Shown: piece by piece, positions 20,231 to 30,336 of the stretch
Layout: each line of letters starts with the position of its first letter
Position numbering within the stretch: position 1 is the stretch's first letter
Assembly: GCA_015499985.1 (NCBI GenBank)
Contig: JAAAUF010000197.1
Span: forward strand, 767-47,914
DNA length: 47,148 bases
Source: Haplosporangium gracile
Lineage: Eukaryota; Mortierellomycota; Mortierellomycetes; Mortierellales; Mortierellaceae
Direction of reading: 5' to 3'
Position numbers and translations under genes: made by a program
The notes under the pieces: model-generated
Told to the model about the DNA's origin: nothing
Databases searched by the model: none
Seen by the model: the letters and a program-made list of their open reading frames with translations, nothing else

Positions 20231-21116
20231 TCACAAGATGGAGCTGTATCAAAACACCCATAATACAGTAAAGAAGAAAAAGATACGAACCACATTTGAG
20301 ACTTGGTGTTGCGGGATAAGGATTGATGGGTGCGTTTTTTATTTGAACAAGAAGAGAAGATCATCTAATGTGAAGGTTTGTAATGGTACAGGTGGTTTGC
20401 ATATTAAAGAAAAATGAGAAAAATGGAAGAAAAAACAAGAGGGGGAACATAGTGTGCGCGAAATAACAACGAACAGGGAACAATGGCGATAAGGTGAGAG
20501 CACAAGTGAGATATGGATATAGATTGGGAGGGAGAGAAGGATAAAGAGACAAAGAAGAAGAGAAAGTAGAGCGAAGAGGAAGTTGAAGACTGAAGAGTGC
20601 AGGTAGAAAAAAAGAAGCGAATAACGACAAGGAAGGAAATAACAAAAGGGCGACAGGAAAGGACGGGACGGCGAACTGCAAAACAGAAAAAAGGTTTGGG
20701 TTGGGATGAATGGCAAGGAAGAAAGAAAAAAGAAGCACAAGAGAAAAGCGAGTGGGTCTTATCCTAATTTGTCGCTTGTGCCACTCACTTCCAGACCCAG
20801 TTGTTTTGAGCTCGTCATCCCAAAAATCGTCCTTTTTTTTTTGTTGTCAACACCTAATGGGCGAGGTGTGACCGATCAAGGGCGTGCGTCGTCTTTGTAG
20901 CTGCCGCTTGTTCCTTATTTCCTGTCTAAAGGGTCGTTCCCGTATCTGAACCTCCTCATAGCTCCTTTCGGTCCCGATGGGTTACTGACTGAACGCTTGC
21001 GCTCATCAGTAAAAAACGGTTCCTATCCTCTCTCTCCTCTCCATCACCATCCTTTCGTCCTTTTCTGTCCACGACCTTTCCATCATCCATATTCGATATG
21101 CTCAGGATATGTTTTT
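20231..21116. other. Convergent spacer between CFP1/SPP1 and TIM17
   Basis: The 886 bp separate the stop codons of two convergent genes. The part 20400-20740 is purine-rich on the plus strand (AGAA/GGAA), which makes long low-complexity open frames on the minus strand with Ser/Leu/Phe-rich composition; I do not regard these as genes. No RNA gene is recognised. Confidence 0.5.
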
Positions 21117-22096
21117 TTAGTGGGATGCTGGAGGGGCGATCTCAGGAAGCTATTTTGATCCAAATGGCAAAAAAAAAAGAGACAGAAGTCAAACCTGTTA
21201 GCTACAACTTGAAACTCGAGACCATGGAATGAATAGGAAAGAAGAGCAAATCAAAAGAAGTAAAATTGATAGACTTGCCTGAGGAGACATGGGGCGGTTC
21301 TGATCAGCAACAAGTCTGGAGATGGCGATTCCAAGACCCTCAATGACGGCGAGGAAGACACCTCCGAGGGCAGCTGAGGTCAGGGCGACCTTGGGGCCGC
21401 TACGGGCAGCCAAGACACCGCTCGTCAAGAATCCCGAAGCGATCGAGTTCCAAGGATCCTCCTTTTGACGGATACCCTTCATTCCACAGTCAAAAGTCGA
21501 GAAGAGACCTCCCCAGACAGCAAAGTTTCCTCCCAGAACTGGAGCGCGAGCCTTCAACGATGCCAAAGCTCCGGGGAAGCGTTCGCCCTAATGGTGTTTT
21601 TGTTGTTGGTTGTTTTGATATTGTTTAAAATCGGAAAGACAGAGTGGAGTTGTTAGTTGTGGATCGATCGATCGTGTGCTTGTTTTCAAGGAGGTGGAAG
21701 AGAGAGGCGAGGTGAGGAAGCAAGACATAATATCCAGTAAGAAAGTAGGAAGGAAGTAATTACCCTTGGAGAGTTCTTGGCGCCCTTGATACCGTACCAG
21801 ACACCTCCACCGATAGCGCCCATAGCGAATGAGGCACCCAAATCAGAGAAGATAACATATGGGCTATAATTGTTCGAGAGTGAAGACAGGTTTGTTAGTT
21901 GTGAGAAATAGAAAAAGGAGCAAAGTTGTGAAAGAGAGAGTTGACAATTGATTATTGATCAGATCTTGCAGTGGGAGTGATGAGTCAAGAGTGAGGGGGG
22001 AGGGGGATAGGTGGATGTGAGGCGCAAGGAACAGAAGTGTGAATAGGAGAAGAGTGTTTACCAGGGGTCGCGGGAGTGGTCGGATGAGCGAGGCAT
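21117..22096 (-). CDS. TIM17: Mitochondrial import translocase subunit Tim17
   Basis: Channel subunit of the TIM23 presequence translocase in the inner mitochondrial membrane. Four exons, complement(21117..21149, 21279..21587, 21764..21863, 22062..22096), 158 residues, the family size. The start [20 protein letters not shown] matches Tim17; the Gly-rich membrane segments follow ([40 protein letters not shown]) and [10 protein letters not shown]. The conserved disulfide pair is present as Cys12 and Cys79 (Cys10 and Cys77 in yeast). The last exon codes only [10 protein letters not shown] and completes the family's PMxP-LPE ending. The intron before it has a GC donor (CAG then GCAAGT); the other two introns are GT-AG. 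Four membrane segments are expected. Confidence 0.95.
21150..21278 (-). other. GC-AG intron before the TIM17 terminal exon
   Basis: A 129-nt intron read on the minus strand as GCAAGT at the donor and AAAATAG at the acceptor. It is required because the frame after CAG otherwise runs into non-family sequence, while splicing gives the conserved PQLPE ending. Confidence 0.8.
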
Positions 22097-22817
22097 GGTG
22101 TATGTATGTGTGAGGGATGAAGAAGGGTGGAAGGAGAAGGTGGAAGAGGAAGAAGGGTTGAAGAGTGAAGCGGGGGAAGAAAGGGAAGGTGAAGGAAGAA
22201 AAAGGAACTCTCTCGGACTGACTCCAACTGAGAAAAGTAAAAAAAAAAAAAGAAGCGCTTAGAGCAGCTAGCAGCGTTAGTTTACAGGCCTCTACCTCTA
22301 CACAGACTGAGTCGAAGCGTACTCACTCACTCACTCACTCACACAACATTTTGCAGTTTCCAAATCTGGATGATGGAGACAGTCACATAAACACTGGAGG
22401 AATTAGTGCTAAGCCACTGCATATTTCAATCTTTGCCTGGAATTAATTGAGTAAGCGAGCGGAGGCTATTACGCTAGTGGCAATGGTCTGTGAGTAAGGC
22501 ATGTAAGTATTTGAGTGCAGAGGATGGCATAAGCAGCAGAGAAGCAGCAAGTGATGCAACCATCCAAACTCTGTTGTTTGTTGTTATCAATATGTCAATA
22601 TGTTAATGAGTGTTTTGTGTACGATACACATGCGTGTAAATGTCCCTCTAAAAGACAGACACAACGAGAGGTACAAATTCTTTGAAATTCGTCTTTATTC
22701 ATCTTTTCTCCCCCAATCTTTTGTCCCTGTTCCCCCTTTCGTGTCCCTTTACACGCTCCCTGTCCAGTCCCCCCCTGTTCCCCTCCAGCCAGTTCTAAAA
22801 GTCCTACCTGTAAAACC
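22097..22817. promoter_or_regulatory. Divergent intergenic region, TIM17 and two-RRM gene
   Basis: The 721 bp separate two divergent starts. The TIM17 side (22100-22250) is CT-rich on the minus strand. An ACTC microsatellite is near 22320. The RRM side has a pyrimidine-rich leader (22680-22800). If transcription starts upstream of 22600, a 73-codon upstream ORF precedes the RRM gene and ends in an ATGA overlap with its start codon. Confidence 0.5.
22321..22342. repeat. ACTC tetranucleotide microsatellite
   Basis: Five to six copies of ACTC followed by ACAC, in the divergent promoter region between TIM17 and the RRM gene. Confidence 0.9.
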
Positions 22818-24663
22818 ATGAGCGATACCACTTCCACCACTCAGGTTCACGTCGAGGAGGATGGCCACAAGGTCTTTGTCGGCAACCTGTCCTTCGAGAC
22901 CACCGAGGCTGAGCTCTCTGAGCTCTTCAGCAAGCCCACCCCCGTGTAAGTTCTTTTTTTGTGTGTTTTTATGCGCATTCAGGCAGTGAGAGTGAGGTTG
23001 TTTGTTTTCAAAGAGACACAGGAAAAAGGATGACAAACAACAAGTAGATGATGACTGTCCTTCAACCCTTCAAGGAACAGCAGAAAGCACGTCAGGAGAG
23101 ACGACGAGATGATGACAAAAGCGAAGATGAAGCCAGCTCAAGGATGACAATACCCACCTCTTCTCAGGACAAACTTACTTGACAAGGTGCGGTGGCAACA
23201 CACATACAAGGGAGACAAAGCGACAACACTAGGAGTTGAAGATGAGCGCCTCCCCCTTTTGCCTCCTTCACCTTTGACACAGTTAACTGTCTGCGCCTGC
23301 AGCAACAGAGGCATTCTTTGTCTCGTCGTCTTTCAGAGTGCTCTTGTGCTCTTTTTCTGTGTTTCTTTGTTTTTTTTTTTTTTTCAATCCTGCCACCTCT
23401 CACACGGTGTGTTGGAGGGAGTGGAGGGATTTTTTTACTCTTCCACACCTGCCAAACAACTATTTCCCCCCCGCAGTTGCACCATCGTACCACTCGATAT
23501 TGATTCTCGCGTGCTGGGTGGGATAAGCATTTCTTTATACTTTTTTCTTGCTTTCTTTTTCCTTCTTTTTTTTCTACTGCTCACGCGCTACTTTTTTTTC
23601 CAACTAAAACATGTCCCACGATGACCCATATGTGTTGCTTGTACAGTTGTCCTAATATGCGCTGAATTGTTTTGTCAACACATTAGCTTGAGGGCCAACA
23701 TCATCGCCCAAGGCACTCGCTCCCGCGGATACGGTTTCGTTGCCTACGAGACCCTCGCCCAGGCCGAGGCAGCTGCTGCCACCTACCACAAGACCGAGTT
23801 GGGTGGTCGTGAGATCAACGTCGAGGTCGCCAAGCCCAGGGTTGAGCGTGCTCCCAAGGTCAAGACCCCCAAGCAGCCCAAGACTGAGATCAAGGAGGCT
23901 ACCGAGACTGGTGATGCCGCTGATGTTAAGCCCAGAACTGGCCGCAACTCCCGCTCCCGTGCCGGCCGCAAGACCAACCGCAACAAGGTATGTAGTATGC
24001 ATACGCCACCATGGCCGATTTGTATTGTTTTCGTTTACGTTTGTTTACGTCTACTTTTATGATCCAGTCCCCCTCCCCCCCCCTTTTTTTTTGACTGATC
24101 ATCACTTCATATCTGATGATTTTCATTACTGATCAATCTGTTTACTGTTGATATCGCACAACATATAGAACGAGGGTGAGGAGGGCACTACTGCCGAGGA
24201 GGCTGCTTTCCCTGCTGCTGACAACGGTGAGACCAAGGAGGGTACCCGTCGCAAGCGCAACAACCGTCGTTCCGGCCGCAAGGGTGCCAACGGCGACGCT
24301 GCCACCACCGAGGATGGTGCCGCTGCTGCCCCCACTGCTCCCTCTGCTCCCCGCCAAGTCGGACCCCCCTCCAAGACCACCGTCTTTGTCGCCAACTTGC
24401 CTTTTGCCATGGAGGACGCCGGTTTGAAGGAGCTCTTTGCCCAGTTCAAGGTCGCCTCTGCCCACGTTGTCCGTCGCCGTGGCTCTGGCCGCTCCAAGGG
24501 CTTTGGCTTTGTCGAGTTGGTTGACGAGGCCGAGCAGCAGAACGTGATCGAGAAGATGGAGGGTGTTATGGCTAATGGTCGTGAGCTCGTCATCAAGGTT
24601 GCCCTCTCTGAGGAGCACCACTCCGAGAAGGACGAGACCAAGGCTGAGGCTTCCACTGCCTAA
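22818..24663 (+). CDS. Two-RRM RNA-binding protein
   Basis: Three exons, join(22818..22945, 23687..23987, 24169..24663), 307 residues. RRM1 is at about 17-97 (RNP2 KVFVGNL, RNP1 RSRGYGFVAY, ending GGREINVEVAKPR). A basic linker of about 75 residues (KPRTGRNSRSRAGRKTNRNK, then RRKRNNRRSGRKG) is followed by an Ala/Pro spacer. RRM2 is at about 217-298 (RNP2 TVFVANL, RNP1 GRSKGFGFVEL, ending GRELVIKVALSEE). The Arg/Lys-rich linker suggests strong RNA or nucleolar binding. The architecture resembles small fungal RNP proteins; I cannot name an orthologue. Codon use is highly biased (GCC, AAG, GAG, CGC), suggesting strong expression. The first intron is 741 nt, by far the longest here, and splits RRM1; the junction is in phase 2. 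Confidence 0.9.
22946..23686 (+). other. Unusually long intron 1 of the two-RRM gene
   Basis: 741 nt, donor GTAAGT, acceptor CATTAG. It contains several pyrimidine tracts (23330-23385, 23530-23600). Nothing in it looks like a further RRM exon, and the flanking exons join into an intact RRM1 without it. Two box C-like sequences (GATGATGA at 23045 and 23110) were noted but have no box D partner. Confidence 0.8.
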
Positions 24664-25110
24664 GTAGCTTGCTCAGCTCACACCGTGCAACAACAAACCA
24701 AAATCAACCTTTACACTGGAAATTGGACGACTCCACCACCAACCACAACCACCACAACCGCAATAATACAACAGAAAACACCAAAAAAAATTTATATATA
24801 TATATATACTTCAGCCCCAACAAAGCAACATGCGTAGAAACAGAGGGCCAAGATCTATGGGAAGCACAAGAGTGGCTCTAGTATCATGGTTTTCTATGTT
24901 CCTGGATCCCATTTTTTTTTGTTGGTTTTCCCTATTCATATCTTGATTTCTCTTGAAGGTGTTCTACCTTCGTGACAACCTTTGGTTTTTTTGTCGTTGT
25001 TCTTGCTCTACATGGGTCATCGCATGCTCCAATTTGTCAAGATAATAAATTACACTGTACATACACACATTTATTTACAAGGAGGGGGTTTTTTCTACGA
25101 CGCTGGTATT
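24664..25110. other. Convergent spacer, RRM gene and membrane protein gene
   Basis: The 447 bp lie between two stop codons facing each other. The first 130 nt are CA/AAC-rich, followed by a short TA run (24793-24807). The plus-strand AATAAA at 25044 is far downstream; the minus-strand gene has no obvious hexamer nearby. No coding sequence or RNA gene is supported. Confidence 0.5.
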
Positions 25111-26666
25111 TTAACGCTGACCATAGGAGCACTCGTGGTCGTACTCATAGTCATAAGCGGGATGGTGGCGTGGAAGTCTGTACGATGGTTTACGTTTTGG
25201 AGGCTGCTGTTGCTGTTGGTGTTGGTGTTGAGAGGCATAATAGTCTTGATGTTGTTGATGTTGAGATTGAAGCTGTTGATGGTATTGCTGGTTTGCGTAG
25301 TACGAGTCTTGTTGCTGGTAGTAGGACGCATCTTCACCACCAGTAGCGGCGGGTTGCATGGGCATCAGGAGTGGTGGTGCCGAAGCAGGCACAGGAGACT
25401 TGTTATGGTTGCTGGTATGACTCCGACTGCGACGAGGAGCATTCGAAGAAACCTTTCTACTTAGAGCAGCGTCGCCATTCATCTCGTACTTTTCATTCTC
25501 GGGCGGGGATCGTCCGTATATGGGCTGTTCCGCGGATGATGTCCCTGAAGCACCACCTGAGCCGGATTGGAAGTCACTGGCGGCAGTAAGGGTATCGTTA
25601 AGGAAAAGATCGAGGTCCCTGCGTTGGGACCGTTTCCGCCAAACGAGCATGGCGCCGAGGATGACGAAGACACCAGCGAGGATACCGATGCTGATCCCAG
25701 CAATAGTCGCTGTTGAAGGGCCTGAGCCTGATGATTGCTGCATGTCGGAGGATGCTAGATTGTTTGGAGGAGTTGTTGTGGGGGAGGAAGGTGGTTGGGA
25801 GCCATCGTTGTCGTCGCCATCGCCTTCACCGCCACCGCCCCCGCCGCCTGATTTAGGAGGGCGAGTTGTTGCGGTGGTAGGTGCTGGTAGGCGGGAGTTC
25901 TTGAGAGTTGTTGTGCCAGAAGAAGGGTTGGGAGGTGATGGTACACCTGTTGTGGTAACGATCGTCGTTGCTGTCGTTGGTGGCACAGATGCAACTGTAG
26001 TTGTAGGTTGAGGCTCAATGACATTTGGTGCTGTGGAGTGTGAGCCCGTTGTTGTTGTGGTAGGAACTTCAGGGATCGGCAGAGGCACAGAGATGGAGGG
26101 AGGGACTATGATTGCAGTGCCCTTGTCTGTGGCGGATTGGAGTGAGAAGGATCCTTGGCAGCTCTCGGCGTTTTTTGAGAGGAAAGACTCTTCTTCGTAT
26201 TGTACATGGAAGCTCTACAAACATAATCAGAATGAAAAAATATAATGGAGTAGACGGGTCAGCATGTGTAGATTGTAAGGGTATTGAAGTCTTGCTTTCT
26301 CCTAAGCAACAGACACCAGATCTTCCATAGTAATGAGATTGTATTTACATTATCGGGACATGCTTTCAAAGCAGAGGCAACCTGAGCAGGTGTAAGGGTT
26401 ACAGAAGAAGTCTTTCCCGAATTCAAATTCTTCGCAAGGGTCAAGACCGAATCTCTAGAAGATAAACAGATGAGGTTTGCAGAGACGTCTGAGAGGAGGG
26501 AGGGTGAATTGTTGGTGAATTTGAGGGTGAGTGGTGTTCCTGGTTGGAGGGTGTTTGTAGGGAGGGAGCTTGGGGATTGACAGATGAGGTCTGCGGATGT
26601 TAGGGTGGGTAGAAAAGATAGGGTGCTTGATAGGGCGACAAGTAGGAGAGAGTGTCGGGTGTGCAT
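25111..26666 (-). CDS. Type I membrane protein with a secreted N-domain, mucin-like stalk and cytosolic Gln/Tyr-rich tail
   Basis: Two exons, complement(25111..26214, 26349..26666), 473 residues; the 134-nt intron is GT-AG in phase 0. The signal peptide is HSLLLVALSSTLSFLPTLTSA. Residues about 26-150 form an ectodomain with Cys pairs (DLICQS, NLICLS, KACPDN, ESCQGS) and a beta-rich pattern (GTPLTLKFTNNSP) that recalls fungal Kre9/KNH-type domains; this is tentative. A Thr/Pro stalk follows, with a Gly run (about residue 229). One membrane segment is at about 275-298 (TIAGISIGILAGVFVILGAMLVW), then a basic stop-transfer RKRSQRR. The tail (about 300-473) is Ser-rich, then Gln/Tyr/His-rich (SYYQQQDSYYANQQYHQQ). 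The layout resembles Wsc/Mid2-type wall sensors without a WSC domain. No orthologue is recognised. Confidence 0.82.
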
Positions 26667-27719
26667 TGTAGATGTATGATTGTATGACGAACAGGAAAGA
26701 AGGGAAGAAGAGAGAAAAGAGAGAAGAGAAGCAAAAAAAAAAAAAAAAATTATGATGGATGCGAGGAGTTAATAAAGGACGGAAGGTCGATTTGATAAGG
26801 AAGCTAAACAAAGGCAGGGGAGAAAGCATTGTTGAGTGCCTTGTCGATGCAATTTGCTTGTCGATTGGTTTGTTTGTCTGTTGTTGTTTTTTTTTTTTTC
26901 TTTTTTTCTTTCTTATGGTTGTAAGGGTAAATAAGTTGGAAACATGGAGGAAAAATAATAATGACCGAGTATTGGATTAAACTTTTAATTAAGAGATGAG
27001 ACGAAAGGGGAAAGGTCGAATGGATGAATGGAAGGAGTCAAAAGGGAGGGGAACGAGGGGCTCAAACTGAAAGGCCGTTGGATGTTGGGGGGAAAGTGAG
27101 GCGGAAGAGGGGAGGAGGAGAGGAGGGAGATGACGGTGCCCCTGTCTGACTGTGGCCTATTTATTATGGTGTGCAGCTAAATGACTAGCCTATGCGTGCT
27201 AGACTGATCATGGCGCTACTGGACCAGAGATGGAGACAGAGAAATAGCGCGTTTCAGGACATTATCCTCGCATAGCACTCTGATAAGCATCAGTCATTCT
27301 CTACTGTAGGAAAAATAGGCAAACAAAAAAAGAAAAAAAAAAAAGTCATCACGTGGAGCAAAAAAGCCATAAAAAAAAAAAAAAAAGGGGAGCAAAAAAA
27401 ACACAAAAAAAAAAAAAAAAAATGACGATGGACAAGCAGGCAGCGAGCGCAGTAGTTGTTGTCGTCTATGCTCAAGTGGATTGATTAGAAATGGGCAATT
27501 GACGTGCTTCTTGTACTCCTTTATTTTTTCTTTGTGCTCGCCGCATGGATTTGTCATCAGTCTGGCCCGTCTTTTGAGCTGTCTATCGAGGGAGGGAAAA
27601 GATCAAAAGGAGGACAAGTGTCGTTTTCCCTTTTCGTCTTTTTCATTGCATCTTGTACAGCAATACCTTCTAACACAATCTTTCACACCCCTATCATCTC
27701 AACAACCAGAACACAAGAA
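26667..27719. promoter_or_regulatory. Divergent intergenic region with clustered A/T homopolymers
   Basis: These 1053 bp separate a minus-strand and a plus-strand gene. Homopolymer runs are dense: A17 near 26733-26750, T-rich 26887-26910, and a cluster of A runs at 27325-27421. Positions 27000-27130 are purine-rich. The frame of the downstream oxidoreductase stays open upstream to 27504, but that part is a pyrimidine-rich leader with non-coding-like composition. No gene is supported. Confidence 0.5.
27325..27421. repeat. Cluster of A homopolymers
   Basis: Four or more A runs of 7-18 nt separated by short interruptions (GTCATCACGTGGAGC and similar). This nucleosome-disfavouring composition sits about 300 bp upstream of the oxidoreductase start. 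Exact run lengths may be affected by sequencing. Confidence 0.85.
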
Positions 27720-29975
27720 ATGTCGACAGAGTTACTGGACAGTCAAGTCGGCCTCTACGACAGATGGCACAGTGGAGAACGCAAACTCCAGGACCTCCTC
27801 CAAGTCCGCGAGAACGTCAAGGACCATAGTTCAATCTTCCGACCCTATCTCACAACCCAAATGCAAGACTTTGTCCCCAGTTTGAATTACTTCTTTATCG
27901 GAACCCTGGACGAACAAGGACGGCCTTGGGTGTCTTTTCTGACGGGCAGGAAGGGGTTTATGAACTCGCCGCTTATCCGCTTGTTGGAGATCAAGACACG
28001 ACTTGAAGGTGGAGCGGAGCGACATCATAAGGCAGCAGCAGCAGTTCAGAGTTCGACGCCTCCCGATCCTTTGTTTCATAACTTGACCAAGGGAGAGACA
28101 CTGAGTGGTGGGCGAAGGAAGTGGGGTGGAGTCGCGTTGGACTTTACGAATCGCCGACGGAACAAGATGAATGGAGTTCTGCAGCCGGATGATATTCTTA
28201 AAGTTGATGAAGCGACAGGCGAGCTACATGTTCTCCTGACAGTCGAACAGACCATTGGTATGTATCCTTGCAGTGGTAGTACATATCAACATTGACGATA
28301 TTGATTGCATAATTCTAACCATTCCTCGTACCTTTCTGCCTACTTGTAGGAAATTGCCCAAAGTACATCACGATCCGCGAAATGAACTCCTCACACCCAC
28401 AAGATATCCCCGAACTCGAAGTCGAGGCCAGCACCAGCCAAACTCTCGACGAGAACTCGCGGCGACCACTCTTTAAAGGTCTCACACCAGAACAAATCGC
28501 GATTGTTGACCAGGCCGATTGTCTTTTTATCGCCTCGCGTTTCATTGACGAGTCAATTGCAGATCAGACAAGTGGTATGGATTGCAACCACCGCGGCGGT
28601 AACCCGGGGTTTGCTCGCGTCAGTGGTAACCAAATTGTCTTTCCCGACTACAGCGGCAATCGCGTAAGTACTCTTTACTCATTTTTTCTTGCTTGGCTGG
28701 TCTGCATTGATTTTCTCACACTAATGATGCCAAGCCTTACTGACATTCCTTGCTATTATTTTTCTTCCTTTCGACTAGTTCTTCAACACGCTAGGAAACA
28801 TTATAAACGACGAGAGAGTCGGATTGCTGTTCGTCAACTTTGGCGCCGGCGACACACTCCAAGTGACCGGTAGAGCACGCATTCTCATCGGAAAGGACGC
28901 CCAAGAAGCTTACCCTCACGCTCAGCGTGTTGTACAAGTCACCATCGAAGACTCAATCCTCAGACCGGGATCCTTACCCTTCAGGATGCGCACTAAGGAA
29001 CTCTCGCCATACAATCCCGTCACCCCCTCCCACCAGGAACGGGGGATCGACAAGACCGCGGTACCTGTGGTAGCGACACTCTCAGAAATCACGGTGCACA
29101 CAGATGATATTCGAACCTTCCAATTCAAGACCTCGAAACCGATTCGATACAGTCCTGGACAGTATGCGGTTCTGGACTTTGGGGCGTTCAATACGCTCGG
29201 GTATCGACATATGGCGCCTGATAACCCGCAAAGTCTGAATGACGATTATATCCGAACGTGGACCATTTCTTCCGCCCCGCTTGGCCTCTCGCCTTCTACT
29301 AAAGAGACCAGGCGCTCCTCCCCGGACGCGTGGAACGAGACGTCAGAGTTCGCGTTGACGATCAAGAGAAAGCCCGGTGGAGCCATCTCTAATCTCTTAC
29401 ACAACTTGGCCCTGGACCCTAAGCAGCCCTTCACTGTCCCATTGATCTGCACCGGCGGCAGTTTTGTGCTTCCTGATCTTGATTCCTCTACTACTACCTC
29501 ACCCAAGCCGATCAAAGTGGCGATGATATCTGGAGGAATCGGATTCACACCCTTTCTGTCCATGATCCGCGGTGCCCGCCAAGTCCTGACAGAGTATCCT
29601 GTCGACATCCAGTGGATCCTGTCCGCTACATTCGTCGAAGATGCTCTTCCCGAAGCCCTTCAAGAGCTGACTGTCCCCCTGAAAAGCGATGCCGGTGACA
29701 AGCACCGGCCAACAGTGTCTGTGGTCTTGTTCCTGACAGGCCGTCATACCCCTGAAGAAGCCGCCGCAGTCGAGGCCATGGTCGCTTCGATTCCCGGAGT
29801 CAAGGTCCAGTTTGGAAGAGTCGACCACAAGAAGCTATTAGGCGCGGTTCCAGATCTGGAAGAACGCCAGGTGTTACTGTGTGGTCCGGAGCCCTTCATG
29901 GATGCTGTCAAGGGCCACCTGGAAGTCCTTCGTATTCCTTCACAGCAGACCCTGACCGAGGAGTTCAACTTCTAG
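27720..29975 (+). CDS. Flavoprotein fusion: PNPOx-like split barrel plus ferredoxin-NADP reductase module
   Basis: Three exons, join(27720..28257, 28350..28663, 28779..29975), 682 residues. Residues 1 to about 340 resemble the pyridoxamine-phosphate-oxidase-like FMN split barrel (FIGTLDEQGRPWVSFLTGRKGF; NCPKYITIRE; DQADCLFIASRF; CNHRGGNPGFARV; VGLLFVNF). Residues about 375-682 form an FNR-type reductase: FAD motif RTWTISSAP, phosphate-binding KPGGAISNLLH, NAD(P) motif ISGGIGFTPFLSM (about residue 533), and CGPEPFMDAVK (about 651). The chain ends LTEEFNF with no 2Fe-2S domain, although related bacterial proteins often carry one. It likely moves electrons from NAD(P)H via FAD to a flavin or substrate in the barrel; the substrate is unknown. 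The start at 27720 opens the conserved part; an in-frame extension upstream looks like leader. Introns are GT-AG in phases 1 and 0. Confidence 0.88.
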
Positions 29976-30319
29976 GTGCCAGGGATAGGTCAATGGAAGT
30001 CGAAAACCAAAAAAAAGAAAAAAAAAAAAGCGCTCGGTAGTTGAGTAATATTAAAAATACATACTTTTAGTCGACTTGTGTGTGCAGTTCTGCCTAAACT
30101 ATATGAAAACTGCCTACTGAGAAAAAGCCGACCATGAATAATAAAAAGGGTCTTCCTAATCATACACACTAATGCCATTATTTTCGTCCTCCAGTGCTGA
30201 ACAAAACGAGCGAAAGAAAATGTGATGAAGGGGTGATGATAATGTCCATCCATCTCTTTCTGCAGTTCCTGTTCTGTCAGTCCTGTTCAGTCCGGTCCAT
30301 CGCATTGCCAAAGCTGAGT
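29976..30319. other. Convergent spacer, oxidoreductase and SGF29
   Basis: The 344 bp between two facing stop codons contain an A-rich run (30009-30030) and, at the right edge, the inverted repeat that spans the SGF29 stop codon. No coding sequence is supported. Confidence 0.55.
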
Positions 30320-30336
30320 TTACTTCAGCTTTGGCA
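30306..30336. repeat. Perfect 12-bp stem, 7-nt loop containing the SGF29 stop codon
   Basis: Left arm TGCCAAAGCTGA (30306-30317) and right arm TCAGCTTTGGCA (30325-30336) are exact reverse complements, separated by GTTTACT. On the minus strand the TAA stop of SGF29 (30322-30320) falls in the loop, and the right arm encodes the preceding residues Met-Pro-Lys-Leu. It may act at RNA level (3' processing, termination between convergent genes) or be a chance palindrome. Confidence 0.9.

Noticed and set aside
20339..20740. Overlapping minus-strand open frames of 125-133 codons
   Set aside because: They arise from a purine-rich plus strand and encode Ser/Leu/Phe low-complexity sequence with no motif, start context or splice structure; most likely non-coding 3' flank.
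23045..23120. Possible box C/D snoRNA in the long RRM-gene intron (two GATGATGA sequences)
   Set aside because: No box D (CTGA) at suitable spacing and no terminal stem; the box C matches alone are weak evidence.
27504..27719. In-frame upstream extension of the oxidoreductase
   Set aside because: The extension is Phe/Ser/Leu-rich, matching a pyrimidine-rich leader; the conserved protein begins at 27720.
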